A stretch of 64,000 nt of DNA from Chloracidobacterium sp. N (lineage in GTDB: Bacteria; Acidobacteriota; Blastocatellia; Chloracidobacteriales; Chloracidobacteriaceae). The translations under genes and the position numbers were made by a program. The stretch spans positions 1,451,819 through 1,515,818 of the forward strand of contig NZ_CP072642.1 of NCBI RefSeq assembly GCF_018304765.1, given 5' to 3'. This document shows, one piece after another, positions 9,248 to 18,456 of this stretch. The notes under the pieces were generated by a model. That model was not told where the DNA came from, searched no databases, and saw nothing but the letters and a program-made list of their open reading frames with translations. Each line of letters opens with the position of its first letter. Position 1 is the first letter of the stretch.

Positions 9248-10549
9248 ATGGCAAAATATCAGCGCCACGAGTCGCCCAATATCGAACACCCGATGAAAGC
9301 CCAACCCAAAGCACCCATCCTGACCCCGCTGCCACCACGCCCCCTGCCACCTCCCAAAGCCCCGCTGCCCAGCCGCCGGGCCGTCACCCAGTGGCTCTAC
9401 GGACTTGGTGGTATCCTGGTCCTCCTCATTGCGGGCGCCGCGCTGCTCTACTTCTCCAAACCCACGGTCATCATCCTGACCAACGCCACTGGCGCCACCG
9501 TCTATCTCGATGGCGAGCCACGCGGTTCCACCAACCAGCTCAACCGCTTTTCCCTGACCGGCGTCAGCCCCGGCAAGCACGCCGTCCGCCTCACCCACCC
9601 CGAATACCTCGACACCGAACAGGTCATCACCGTCGAGTATGGCTTCCTTGCCACCAAGGTCAACCTGCCCCTGCGCCCCGCCCGGTTCACGCTCACCATT
9701 CAGACCGAACCCCAGACGACGGTCCGGCTGGACGGCATCCAGGTCGGAGAAACCGATCCCCAAACCGGGGTCCTCGCCATCCCGAACGTCCGGGTCGGCC
9801 CCCACCAGCTTTCCCTCCAGCGAACCGGTTACCTTCCCGTCGCCAGCCCGGTGGATATGCCGGAAAGCGACCACCAGCTCGCCTTCCCGCTCCACCTCGA
9901 CCTCAACGGCTACTGGAAAGGCACCTGGCAGGAAGCGGCCACCGGCAAGGCCGGCGAGTTCATCCTCAGCCTCGGCCAGACCGGCACCACCCTTTCGGGC
10001 CTCTGGGAAGAGCCAGCCCCCACCCCGGCCAAGCCCCCGCGGTCATTTCCCGTTCTGGGCCGTCTCCTCGACCGGCAGCGCCTGACGCTCGAACGCAAAG
10101 ACGAAACCGGACGCACCCTCACCTTTGAAGGACAGGTCTCCGCCACCGGACGCGAGGTGCTCGGCACCTGGCAGGACGGCAAACGCACCGGCCACTGGAC
10201 CGGCAGCCGCTCCGACACCAAACCCACCTTCAGCGCACTTCCCGGCGTCCCGCCGCTCCCCACCGCCGTTGAGCCGGGACCCCGCCTGACCACGCCGACC
10301 GACGGCCTGACGCCCCTTCCCCCGGCGCTGCCGGGACCCACGCCCACGGAGAGCGGCGACACCTCCCCGCTCAGCCGGGCCCAGTCCCTCTACGAACAGC
10401 GGCGCTACGAAGAAGCCCTCGCCCAGTGCGATGCCATCCTCAAACAGGACCCCAAAAACAACGCCGCCCGCGACCTCAAGCGTCGTATCCAGAAGTCACT
10501 CGACATTCTCAAGGCGCCACCCGGTGGCAGTGAAACCCCATCGCCCTAG
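9248..10549 (+). CDS. Membrane-anchored PEGA-domain protein with C-terminal TPR
   Basis: The 433-aa protein has a Pro-rich cytoplasmic N-terminus, one TM helix (about 50-70), and two PEGA-like repeats (about 72-140 and 141-215, with GATVYLDGEPRG and TTVRLDGIQVGE). A beta-rich module with GYWKGTW follows (about 216-320), then a Pro/Thr linker and one or two TPR-like helix pairs (about 375-420, RRYEEALAQCDAILKQDP). PEGA domains are extracytoplasmic modules linked to surface-layer or cell-wall contacts. ATG 9248 has no clear ribosome site, and ATG 9293 is an alternative start. The downstream gene is also PEGA-like, so the two probably act together in the envelope. Exact role unknown. Confidence 0.7.
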   Translation: MAKYQRHESPNIEHPMKAQPKAPILTPLPPRPLPPPKAPLPSRRAVTQWLYGLGGILVLLIAGAALLYFSKPTVIILTNATGATVYLDGEPRGSTNQLNRFSLTGVSPGKHAVRLTHPEYLDTEQVITVEYGFLATKVNLPLRPARFTLTIQTEPQTTVRLDGIQVGETDPQTGVLAIPNVRVGPHQLSLQRTGYLPVASPVDMPESDHQLAFPLHLDLNGYWKGTWQEAATGKAGEFILSLGQTGTTLSGLWEEPAPTPAKPPRSFPVLGRLLDRQRLTLERKDETGRTLTFEGQVSATGREVLGTWQDGKRTGHWTGSRSDTKPTFSALPGVPPLPTAVEPGPRLTTPTDGLTPLPPALPGPTPTESGDTSPLSRAQSLYEQRRYEEALAQCDAILKQDPKNNAARDLKRRIQKSLDILKAPPGGSETPSP

Positions 10550-10618
10550 ACGGGACTTCCCTCCGGGACACGCCCACGCCATACTGCCCAGCGATTTTCA
10601 TACCGACGAACCCGTGCC

Positions 10619-13297
10619 ATGCCGATGCTGAACTACCTCCTGTGCTGGTTGCTGGTCCTCCTGCCCCTCACACCTGCCGGATACGCCCAGCAGGACAGCC
10701 GGCCGCTCTCGCTCGAACAAATCAAGCGCCTGATTCAGAATGACTTCCCCGATACGGCGCTGGCCGGCGAAATCCGTGACCGGGGGATTGATTTCTCCGC
10801 GACCTTCGACCGGCAGACCCTCGAATCCCTCCGGCTGCTCGGCGCCCAGGAAAAAACCCTGCGGGCGCTCGAACCCTACCTGCCCAAAGCCTCCGTCCGC
10901 GTCATCACCAGACTCGACCGCACCATCGTCCTCGTGGACGGCAAGCAGTACGGCATCACCGATACGACCGGCATCCTCCAGATCAACGACCTCGAACCCG
11001 GTGAACACCTCATCGAAACCCGCAACCGCCCCCGCTACAAAGACGGCCAGCTCCGGGTCGTCCTGCGCCCCCGCGACAACCAGGAAGTCGTCTTTGAACC
11101 GGAAGTCAACGTCGGGACGCTGACCATCACCCCCCTCACCCCCAATCTGGAAGTGACGGTCTATAACGAACTTGCCTCCCTGACCGGGACGTTTGCCAAA
11201 CGGGAACTCGCCCCGGGTATCTACACCCTCCAGGCCCGCAGCCGCTGGCACCAGCCCATCACCCAGATCATCCAGATCAAAGCCGGCCAGCACCTGACCC
11301 TGCCCGTCGAACTGGAACTCGACGAAGCCCTGCTTGAAACCACCGTCGTTGAAGCCCAAAAGGCCTTTTCGAGCAAAGATTACACCAGGTCAGTCAATAT
11401 CCTGCTTGAAGTCCTGAACATCACCCCGCGCAACCTGCCGGCACTCAACCTCCTCGCCCAGAACTACCTCCGGCTCAACGACACCCCCAACTTCACCGCC
11501 ACCGCCAAACGCATCCTGGATGCCGACGGCACGCTCGACTTTGCGCTCCTGCTCCACACCGAGAAAAAAGGGCCGCAGCCGGTCCGCCTCCAGCTCTCCC
11601 GTACGGCCCTCACCCTTGAATGGCTTGATGGCAGCGAGACCCAGACCTTCCCGCTGGAAAACTTCTCCCGGGCCTTCATCCGGGGCGATGTCCAGAGCGA
11701 GATTTTCCTCGTCCTGGCCGGCGCACGCGCCCCAAAGCGCATCCCGGACCTCCAGTTTTCCATGGCCAACACCTATGACCCCCGCGACGAAAATCGCGAG
11801 CCACAACTCTCCCAGCGTGACAAAATCAATCTGCTCTGGAATATAGAAGAAGTTTTGCGGTTTTCACTTGAAGTCCACCGGGAATTCCTGGCCGTCGCGG
11901 CCGCCCGCCCCGGCCGCGAACCCGCCAGGCCCACCGATCAACCCCCGTCCGGCAAAGGCAAGCCGGCGGTCCCAGCCTCCAGAGCCCAGGAACCGGCACC
12001 GGACCCCCCTGACCAGACCGCCCGGAAAGAACCCGGCTCCGCCCCCAAAGCCCCCCAGCCGGATACCGGGAACGACTCCCGGAAAAAGAAGGAAGATGCC
12101 AAAAAAGCCAAAGATACCAAGCGTAAGGAAACCAAACCTGAAGTAGCACAGGAAAAACAGAAGGCTGACCGCCCCACGTCCGCCACGGACCGCGCCGCCA
12201 CGGACCGCGCCGTCCCGAACCGTACATCCCCAGCGCCCCCGGCCAGGACGGAAGACTCCGCCTCCCGGAGCGCTGCTTCCCCGAAGACCACCGACGAAAA
12301 TGCCAGCCTGGCCGCGCTCCCCCCCAGGGATACCGTGCCGGCCACGGCGCCGCCCAGGACGAAGCCATCCAGGAAAGAAACCTCAAAGAAAGAAACCGCG
12401 AAGGAAGCCGCCGGAAAACCGGAAACCTCGCGGCCGGAAACCTCCCGGAAAGCACCTTCTGGCACAAAGGACACTCCCGGCCAGACCGAAGCCCCCAAAA
12501 AAGAAGCTCCCGGAAAGGCCGCGCCGCCCAGAACACCAGCCCCGGCCGATACGGCCGCCGCCGTACCACCGGATATGCCGGATGACCTCACCACCGGCGC
12601 GCCCTCCCCCGTTCGCGCCCGCGCCCTCATCGGCACCATGATCGGCGCCGTTGGCGGACGCGCCACCGTCGAACGCATCACGGCCGCCCAGTTCTACGGC
12701 ACGCAGATCACCACCGAGCCGGACCTGACCACCCCGACCTCCGCCCCCGATCCCAAGCCCATCCGCCAGTTCTGGACGCGCAACAGACAGCTCCGCTTTG
12801 AAGTCTCCCCCGGAACGCCCACCGGCCTCGTTTACCTCCGGGTTGAAAAGGACTTCTGGCAGCGCGCCAACGGGCGCGTCGAACGCATCACCCAGACGGA
12901 ACTCCTCCGCCAGGTACGCATGCAGTCCAAGCTGGCCGGCGTCGGCCTGTACCAGCAGCTTCTGTCCCCGGAAAACAAGGTCATCCGCTTTTCCCGCCAC
13001 CTGGCCGACGGCCGCGTGGAGGAAACCATCCGGGTCACGGACCGCGACGGCGACACCTACGATGTCGTCATTGACCTCGAAACCCGCCGCCCGCAGAAGT
13101 GTACCTACCAGTTGCCCACCGACCTGGGCCAACCCCTCCAGATCGAGGAACGCTACGAGGACTTCCGGCTGGTCAGCGACGTGTGGCTGCCCCACCGGAT
13201 CATTCGGAGCGTGCAGGGCGGGCGAACCGTCACCATGACGTTTACGGACATCCAGTTGCCCCCGGCGCTCAGCGGCGACCTGTTCCGCCGTCCCTGA
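10619..13297 (+). CDS. Secreted PEGA-like/TPR protein with disordered linker and C-terminal LolA-like region
   Basis: The 892-aa protein has a signal peptide (cleavage near AQQDS, about residue 24), a short helical region, PEGA-like repeats (about 95-230), and a TPR-like segment (about 235-300). A long low-complexity linker rich in Lys, Pro, Ala, Thr and Ser follows (about 435-660, with short ATDRA-type repeats). The C-terminal region (about 665-892, TMIGAVGGRATVERI and a beta-rich half) resembles periplasmic lipoprotein-sorting (LolA-like) folds. The signal peptide fits the ATG at 10619. It lies 69 bp after the other PEGA gene. I infer a periplasmic scaffold; no enzyme motif is visible. Confidence 0.65.
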   Translation: MPMLNYLLCWLLVLLPLTPAGYAQQDSRPLSLEQIKRLIQNDFPDTALAGEIRDRGIDFSATFDRQTLESLRLLGAQEKTLRALEPYLPKASVRVITRLDRTIVLVDGKQYGITDTTGILQINDLEPGEHLIETRNRPRYKDGQLRVVLRPRDNQEVVFEPEVNVGTLTITPLTPNLEVTVYNELASLTGTFAKRELAPGIYTLQARSRWHQPITQIIQIKAGQHLTLPVELELDEALLETTVVEAQKAFSSKDYTRSVNILLEVLNITPRNLPALNLLAQNYLRLNDTPNFTATAKRILDADGTLDFALLLHTEKKGPQPVRLQLSRTALTLEWLDGSETQTFPLENFSRAFIRGDVQSEIFLVLAGARAPKRIPDLQFSMANTYDPRDENREPQLSQRDKINLLWNIEEVLRFSLEVHREFLAVAAARPGREPARPTDQPPSGKGKPAVPASRAQEPAPDPPDQTARKEPGSAPKAPQPDTGNDSRKKKEDAKKAKDTKRKETKPEVAQEKQKADRPTSATDRAATDRAVPNRTSPAPPARTEDSASRSAASPKTTDENASLAALPPRDTVPATAPPRTKPSRKETSKKETAKEAAGKPETSRPETSRKAPSGTKDTPGQTEAPKKEAPGKAAPPRTPAPADTAAAVPPDMPDDLTTGAPSPVRARALIGTMIGAVGGRATVERITAAQFYGTQITTEPDLTTPTSAPDPKPIRQFWTRNRQLRFEVSPGTPTGLVYLRVEKDFWQRANGRVERITQTELLRQVRMQSKLAGVGLYQQLLSPENKVIRFSRHLADGRVEETIRVTDRDGDTYDVVIDLETRRPQKCTYQLPTDLGQPLQIEERYEDFRLVSDVWLPHRIIRSVQGGRTVTMTFTDIQLPPALSGDLFRRP

Positions 13298-13322
13298 AAA
13301 CCCTGCCCCTCTGTCCTGCCCG

Positions 13323-14375
13323 GTGACGGACACGCTCCCACTCCCCGCTCCTTTCAACCCCGACCTCACGCTGTGCGGCGGGCAGGCCTTCCGGTGGACG
13401 AAAGACCCCGCCGGCCCGGCCTGCCAGCCGGCCTACCAGGGCGTCGTCGGGGACATGGTGGTCCGCCTCACCCGGATGGACTCCGGCACGGGCTCTGGGA
13501 CGGACCCCGGCAACGCGGCTTCCGGCCACTGGCGCATTCAGCTCCTCAACCACCCGCTGACCCCGACCCGGCAGCGGCAACTCCGGGCGTACTTCGATCT
13601 TGACCGGGATTACACCACGGCCCACCGGGCAGTCATGACGCGCCTGGCGGCACTTCAGCGCCACGGACAGCGCCCGGAACCCCCGTTCCAGGCAGATGAC
13701 CCGGCACATGACCCGAAGCGGTTTCCGGCCGCCGGCTTCCCGGCCGCGGACGGGCTCACTCCGGCCCGGCCTGACCTCGCCGGGCTGCGCCTCCTGCGCC
13801 AGCCCTGGTTTGAGGTCATGGTGTCGTTCGTCATCTCCAGCAACAACCACCTGCCACGCATCCGCCAGATCATAAACGTTATCAGTCGCACGTTCGGACA
13901 GCCCATCACGCCCACGGACTATGCCTTCCCCACCCCGGAGGCCCTTGCCGCCGCCAGCCCCACCACCCTGCGCCACACCTGCCGCGTCGGCTACCGCGAC
14001 CACGCCCTCCACCAGCTCGCCACCCAAATCGCCCACAACCTGACCTTCTGGGAAACGGCCGCCACCTGCCCCACCCCCGAACTCCGCCGCCACCTCCTGA
14101 CCCTCCCCGGCATCGGGCCCAAAGTCGCCGAATGTATCCTTCTCTTCGGCTTCCACCGCTGGGAAGCCTTCCCCATCGATGTCTGGGTTCGCCGGTCCCT
14201 GCTTGCCTGCCTGGGCCGGCCAACTGCTCCCCCCCCGGCCGACCGCGCGCTGGCCGCCCTCGCCGCCAGCACGTTCGGCCCCTTCGCCGGCCTCGCCCAG
14301 CAGTACCTCTTTGAACTCGCCCGGCTCCACCTCCCCCGCCGCCCCAAACCCAACGCCACACCGGATGAGGGGTAG
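13323..14375 (+). CDS. OGG1-type 8-oxoguanine DNA glycosylase/AP lyase
   Basis: The 350-aa protein has the layout of eukaryote-type OGG1: an N-terminal domain with LCGGQAFRW, the YFDLD segment, the SSNNHLPRI stretch, and a helix-hairpin-helix LPGIGPKVAEC with catalytic Lys267. Asp286 follows 19 residues later in PIDVW, the same spacing as in human OGG1. It should remove 8-oxoguanine opposite C and nick the abasic site. A roughly 30-residue Pro/Ala-rich insert sits before GLRLLRQ. The start is GTG, 25 bp after the previous stop. Most bacteria use Fpg/MutM for this task, so an OGG1-type enzyme is noteworthy. A base-specificity variant such as alkyl-base removal is less likely. Confidence 0.85.
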   Translation: MTDTLPLPAPFNPDLTLCGGQAFRWTKDPAGPACQPAYQGVVGDMVVRLTRMDSGTGSGTDPGNAASGHWRIQLLNHPLTPTRQRQLRAYFDLDRDYTTAHRAVMTRLAALQRHGQRPEPPFQADDPAHDPKRFPAAGFPAADGLTPARPDLAGLRLLRQPWFEVMVSFVISSNNHLPRIRQIINVISRTFGQPITPTDYAFPTPEALAAASPTTLRHTCRVGYRDHALHQLATQIAHNLTFWETAATCPTPELRRHLLTLPGIGPKVAECILLFGFHRWEAFPIDVWVRRSLLACLGRPTAPPPADRALAALAASTFGPFAGLAQQYLFELARLHLPRRPKPNATPDEG

Positions 14376-14434
14376 CCCACCTTCCAGCAACCGGGTATGA
14401 TGCCCCTGACCACAACGACGGAACGTGACCCCTG

Positions 14435-14459
14435 CCAAGTGCCAGGGCCAAGTGCCAGG
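14435..14459 (+). repeat. 12-bp direct repeat upstream of the PATAN gene
   Basis: CCAAGTGCCAGG occurs at 14435-14446 and again at 14448-14459, a 13-bp period. The second copy runs into the AGGAAGG ribosome-binding site of the gene at 14474, so copy number would change the leader length. Confidence 0.6.
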
Positions 14460-14473
14460 AAGGAAGCTGCGCC

Positions 14474-16147
14474 ATGCCTGAGTCACCACAGCCACCCGCC
14501 CATCCCGCCGAAGAGGCGCCGCCTGCCCCCGCCGCGCCTTCGCCGCCCATGACCGGACGGCTGACCACCATCGGCGTGCCGGACCTGCTGCGCCGCGCCT
14601 ACAGTGAACGGTTCACCGGCGAACTCCTCCTGTCCCGGGGAGACGAGCAAAAACAGATTTACTTCGAGACCGGCAACATCGTCTTCGCCGCCAGCAACCA
14701 GCCCGCCGACCGCATCGGCACCTCGCTCCTGCGGCAGGGCCTCATCACCCAGGACGACTTCAACCGCATCCTCGCCCAAGCCCACGAAGGCAAACGCTTC
14801 GGACAGGCCCTGGTCGAAGCCGGACTGATGTCCGAACGCGACCTCATCACCAACATCACCTTCCAGGTCCTCGACATCATCTACTCCGTCTTCAACTGGA
14901 CGACCGGCGCCTTCGAATTCATCCCCGGCGAACACCGGGTGGCCGAAGAACTCAAGCTCAAACTCACCACTGCCAGCATCATCCTGGAAGGCGTCCGCCG
15001 CATCGAGGACTTCGGCATCATCCGGCGCGGCCTCGGCGACCTCAACCGTTTCATTGCCCCCTCCTCCTCACCGCTGCTCCGCCTGCAAACCATGACGCTC
15101 AAGCCCTTCGAGCGCCAGCTTCTGGAACTCATCACCCAACCGCTCGACCTGCTCCACATCCTCGTGGTGGTCAGCTCCCCGCCGGCCGCCACCCTCAAAG
15201 CCATCTTCGGGCTCATCTCCGCCGGCGTCCTCGAACAAACCGAGCCGCCGACGCTTTCCCGCGACACCGGCAAATTCGAACTGCCGGCGGCGCTCCGGCC
15301 GGTCATCCCGCTGGCCACGCCCACGACGACCTCCCAGGCCCAGCCCGCCTACAGCCCGGACTACGCCGCCTTCCGGTCACGGCTCGATGAACTCTGGGCA
15401 CGCATCCGGCTCAACAACCCGCACCTGATCCTCAATGTTCCCGTTGGCGCGGCTCTGGAAGACATCAACTTTGCCTACCTGCGCCTGGCCGACCAGTTCC
15501 ACCCCGACCGCTTCCTCACCGCCCCCATCCCCCTGCGCCGTGAGGTGGAGGAAGCCTTCCGGCATATCGTGCAGAGCTTCGAGTACCTCCGCCAGCAGGC
15601 GCTTCAGGTACGCCTCCAGCGCACGACCGGCCGCTTCATGGCCGTCCCCGGCGCCATCCCCGGCCTGGCGCGCACCACCGGGGCCTACCCGGCCGCGCCC
15701 ACCGCCCCCGCGCCACCACCGGCACGGGCGGCCGCACGCACCCCCAACCCCGTCAAACCCACCGGCAACGCCGAAGTGGACGCCGCCATTGATGACCTTC
15801 TGGCCTATCTCGATGACCAGAAAGCCCCCCTCCTCGTCAGCGATGCCCTTTCCCTGCTGCTCCGCACAGAACCACCCTTCGCCCTGCCCCGCGAGCGGGT
15901 GGCTGAAATCGTGGCCGGCTGGGCCTATAATCAGTCCAGCCAGCGCCACCGCCCCCTCAACGAAATGCTGCTTGCCGCGCTGGAAGACATCCGCCATGCT
16001 GAACGCGCACGTGTCCTCAAAGCCTTCGACCCGGATGCGTTTTACGAAGCCTTTGTCGCCGACCTCATGCCGTTCTGCCCCCCGGAAGAGCAGGAACTTT
16101 TCCAGCTCAAGCTGGGCGGCATTCGGGAGTTTTTACGCCACGCCTGA
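14474..16147 (+). CDS. PATAN (DUF4388) protein with J-like domain
   Basis: The 557-aa cytoplasmic protein starts with a Pro-rich tail, then a PATAN/DUF4388 module (about residues 27-200; GRLTTIGVPDLLRRAYSERF, QKQIYFETGNIVFA). These modules are frequent in Acidobacteria, myxobacteria and cyanobacterial response regulators. A J-domain-like segment follows with DQFHPDRF (His343-Pro344-Asp345, the HPD that stimulates DnaK ATPase), flanked by helices as in DnaJ. The C-terminal third is helical with a Pro/Ala linker. AGGAAGG at about 14457 supports the ATG. The combination suggests a signalling adaptor that could recruit DnaK, which is inference. Confidence 0.75.
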   Translation: MPESPQPPAHPAEEAPPAPAAPSPPMTGRLTTIGVPDLLRRAYSERFTGELLLSRGDEQKQIYFETGNIVFAASNQPADRIGTSLLRQGLITQDDFNRILAQAHEGKRFGQALVEAGLMSERDLITNITFQVLDIIYSVFNWTTGAFEFIPGEHRVAEELKLKLTTASIILEGVRRIEDFGIIRRGLGDLNRFIAPSSSPLLRLQTMTLKPFERQLLELITQPLDLLHILVVVSSPPAATLKAIFGLISAGVLEQTEPPTLSRDTGKFELPAALRPVIPLATPTTTSQAQPAYSPDYAAFRSRLDELWARIRLNNPHLILNVPVGAALEDINFAYLRLADQFHPDRFLTAPIPLRREVEEAFRHIVQSFEYLRQQALQVRLQRTTGRFMAVPGAIPGLARTTGAYPAAPTAPAPPPARAAARTPNPVKPTGNAEVDAAIDDLLAYLDDQKAPLLVSDALSLLLRTEPPFALPRERVAEIVAGWAYNQSSQRHRPLNEMLLAALEDIRHAERARVLKAFDPDAFYEAFVADLMPFCPPEEQELFQLKLGGIREFLRHA

Positions 16148-16190
16148 CCCCGCGCCACCTGCCCGACGGCGCGCCTCTGGAGGATCGCCT

Positions 16191-16925
16191 ATGTCGTACG
16201 TCATTCGTCGCCTTCACGACACCCGCCGGCGCTGCTTGGCGTATGCCCTCACCGGAAGCCTGTTCTTCGGACTCACCCTTGGCGGCACATCGGCCACGGC
16301 GCAGTCGCCCAATGATCCGCCCACCCGGCCGCGCACTTACGCCGCCACTCCGGCCGACCGCGTGACGCTTCCCGCCGGCACGGCGCTCACCCTCGAACTC
16401 CTGACCCCGGTGCACACCCGCATCAATGCGCCCGGCGATGAAGTCATTGCCCAACTCCGTGAGTCCGTCCGCCTCGCGGACGGCACCCTCGTGCTCCCGC
16501 GTGGAACAGAAGTGCGTGGCACGATTGCCGCCGTCAACCCGGCCAGGATGCCCCAGCGGGCTGCCCGCCTCCAGATGGTCTTTGATACGGTCATCACCGA
16601 TTTGGGCAACCAGCCGTTGGCTGCGGTCGTGGTTTCCATTGACGATGTCGGCAACGAAGCCCGCCTGCGTGCCGACCAGAGCGGAACCGTCTCCGGGGGA
16701 CACAGTGGGCGGCGCACCGTCCAGAACACCATCAACGGCGGCTGGCTGGGCAGCATCGGCTCCGGCATCATCGTCCTGTCCGGCGGCAGCGGTGCCGCAG
16801 CGGCCGGGGCCCTGGGTGGCGGGGCTCTGGGTGGTGTTCTGCTCACCCGTGGCAACGACATCCGCCTGCCATCCGGGACCATCGTCCGTCTTTCCCTGAC
16901 CAAACCCAACACCTTCGCGCTCTGA
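16191..16925 (+). CDS. Secreted protein with beta-rich domain and C-terminal glycine zipper
   Basis: The 244-aa protein has a signal peptide (about residues 1-38, ending ATAQSP), a beta-rich domain (PAGTALTLELLTPVHTRINAPGD and a 'high-value property' style GTLVLPRGTEVRGTI) and a glycine/alanine-rich hydrophobic segment (about 185-220) that looks like a glycine zipper. The first part resembles the TrbI/VirB10-like and conjugation-unrelated secreted beta domains found in many Acidobacteria. GGAGG at about 16179 places the start at 16191, not at any upstream in-frame codon. Envelope localisation is likely; function unknown. Confidence 0.65.
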   Translation: MSYVIRRLHDTRRRCLAYALTGSLFFGLTLGGTSATAQSPNDPPTRPRTYAATPADRVTLPAGTALTLELLTPVHTRINAPGDEVIAQLRESVRLADGTLVLPRGTEVRGTIAAVNPARMPQRAARLQMVFDTVITDLGNQPLAAVVVSIDDVGNEARLRADQSGTVSGGHSGRRTVQNTINGGWLGSIGSGIIVLSGGSGAAAAGALGGGALGGVLLTRGNDIRLPSGTIVRLSLTKPNTFAL

Positions 16926-16983
16926 ACCCGCGCTTCCAGCGCCGGCGAGCCACCATCCGCACGGGACCGCAAGCAAGGCAGCC

Positions 16984-18408
16984 GTGAAGAAATCCATTCC
17001 ACCCACGCCCACCCCGGAGACGACACCCCACCAGCCACAGCCTTACGTTCCGGCCCACCTCACCCATCCGCGCCGGCACCGCACCCGGCGGCGCGGATGG
17101 CAGCGGACCCGCCTCCCCAACGGGTTGACGGTCATCGTCGAACCCATGGCACACGTGCGCTCCGTGGCCGTGTCGGCGTGGAGCCGGATGGGCGCCCGCC
17201 ATGAGCCGGCGGCCTACAATGGCATCAGCCACTTCGTCGAACACATGCTGTTCAAGGGCACCCGGCGCCGCACCACCCACCAGATTGCCGTCGAAAGCGA
17301 CCGGCTCGGTGGACAGGTTGAAGCCGCCACCATGATGGAAGGCGTCAACTACCACATCCAGACGCTCGACCTGTACCTGCCCCAGGCCCTGGACCTGCTC
17401 CTGGACCTGCTGGGCGCGCCGCGTTTTGACGAAACGGAGTTTGCCCGCGAGCGCAGCGTCATCCTCGAAGAAATCAAAATGATCGCTGACAACCCCGAAG
17501 AGCTGGCCTTTGAGCACTTTCTGGCCAACTTCTTCCCGCAGCACGCCCTGGGACGCCCGATTGAAGGCACCCCGCGCACCCTGCGCCGCCTCAGCCCGGA
17601 TGACCTCCGGCGCTTTCACCATCTGGCCTACCACCCCCAAAACCTCGTCATCTCCGTGGCGGGCCATGTGGAGGCGGCCCTCGTCCTGGAGCAGTGCCAG
17701 TCCGCATTTGCCGGAACCACACCTTCAGACCCGGCACAAAGTGAACGGTATCAGGTATTTGAACCCTATGTCGGCGCGCCGACGTTCTGCCTCAACGAAC
17801 ACCGCGACACCGAGCAGGTTCACCTTCTGCTGGGACTCCCCGCCCCCTCCCTCCTGTCGCCCGACCGGACGGCCTCGACCCTGCTCGCCACCCTCCTGGG
17901 CGGCGGCCTCAGCTCGCGCCTCTTCCTGCGCGTCCGGGAGGAAGCCGGACTGGCCTACAACATCTATGCCGACGCCATGGCCTACCGCGATGCCGGTGTC
18001 TTCCTCATCTATGCCGCCGTGGCCCCGCGCAACCTCAAGCGGACCGTCCGCGCCATCCTCACGGAAGTCGCCGCCGTCGCCAGTGGCGACCTCACCGAAG
18101 ACGAAGTTGACCTCGCCAAAGCCCAGCACCTGACCAGCCTCCACCTCGGACACGACACGAGCAGCGTCCGCGCCAACCAGGATGGATACCAGGAAATCAC
18201 CTTCGGACAAGTCTTTAGCAATGAAGACCTGGAGCAGGAAATCAACAGCGTCACCCGTTCCCAACTCCAGCTTCTGGCCCGGGAACTCTTCGCCGGAAAA
18301 GTCTTTTCCGGGCTGGCCCTGGGCGATCTGGGACGCTACCAGCTTGCCCCCGCCAGCCTGCACGTCCCACGCCATGTTCCACGTTCAACCGTTCATGTGA
18401 TTTCTTGA
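16984..18408 (+). CDS. M16 family zinc peptidase (processing-protease-like)
   Basis: The 474-aa protein is an M16 (pitrilysin/mitochondrial-processing-peptidase-like) metallopeptidase. The inverted zinc motif HFVEH (His83, Glu86, His87) is intact, and the downstream ERSVILEEIKM supplies the third zinc ligand. The C-terminal half has the expected second M16 fold (LLGGGLSSRLFLRVREEAGLAYNIYA). No signal peptide is seen, although a Pro/His-rich N-terminus of about 40 residues precedes the domain. The start is GTG with AAGG nearby. The protein is a single active unit; an inactive partner subunit is not adjacent. Confidence 0.92.
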   Translation: MKKSIPPTPTPETTPHQPQPYVPAHLTHPRRHRTRRRGWQRTRLPNGLTVIVEPMAHVRSVAVSAWSRMGARHEPAAYNGISHFVEHMLFKGTRRRTTHQIAVESDRLGGQVEAATMMEGVNYHIQTLDLYLPQALDLLLDLLGAPRFDETEFARERSVILEEIKMIADNPEELAFEHFLANFFPQHALGRPIEGTPRTLRRLSPDDLRRFHHLAYHPQNLVISVAGHVEAALVLEQCQSAFAGTTPSDPAQSERYQVFEPYVGAPTFCLNEHRDTEQVHLLLGLPAPSLLSPDRTASTLLATLLGGGLSSRLFLRVREEAGLAYNIYADAMAYRDAGVFLIYAAVAPRNLKRTVRAILTEVAAVASGDLTEDEVDLAKAQHLTSLHLGHDTSSVRANQDGYQEITFGQVFSNEDLEQEINSVTRSQLQLLARELFAGKVFSGLALGDLGRYQLAPASLHVPRHVPRSTVHVIS

Positions 18409-18456
18409 AAGAGCCGGCGATGTCCACGGAAGACCAGAAACATCACCCGGAGCCCC

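Noticed and set aside
18375..18390. TGTTCCACGTTCAACC, a parS-like sequence
   Set aside because: It departs from the parS palindrome in its right half, lies in the 3' end of the M16 gene and is 12 kb from parB, so it is probably chance.
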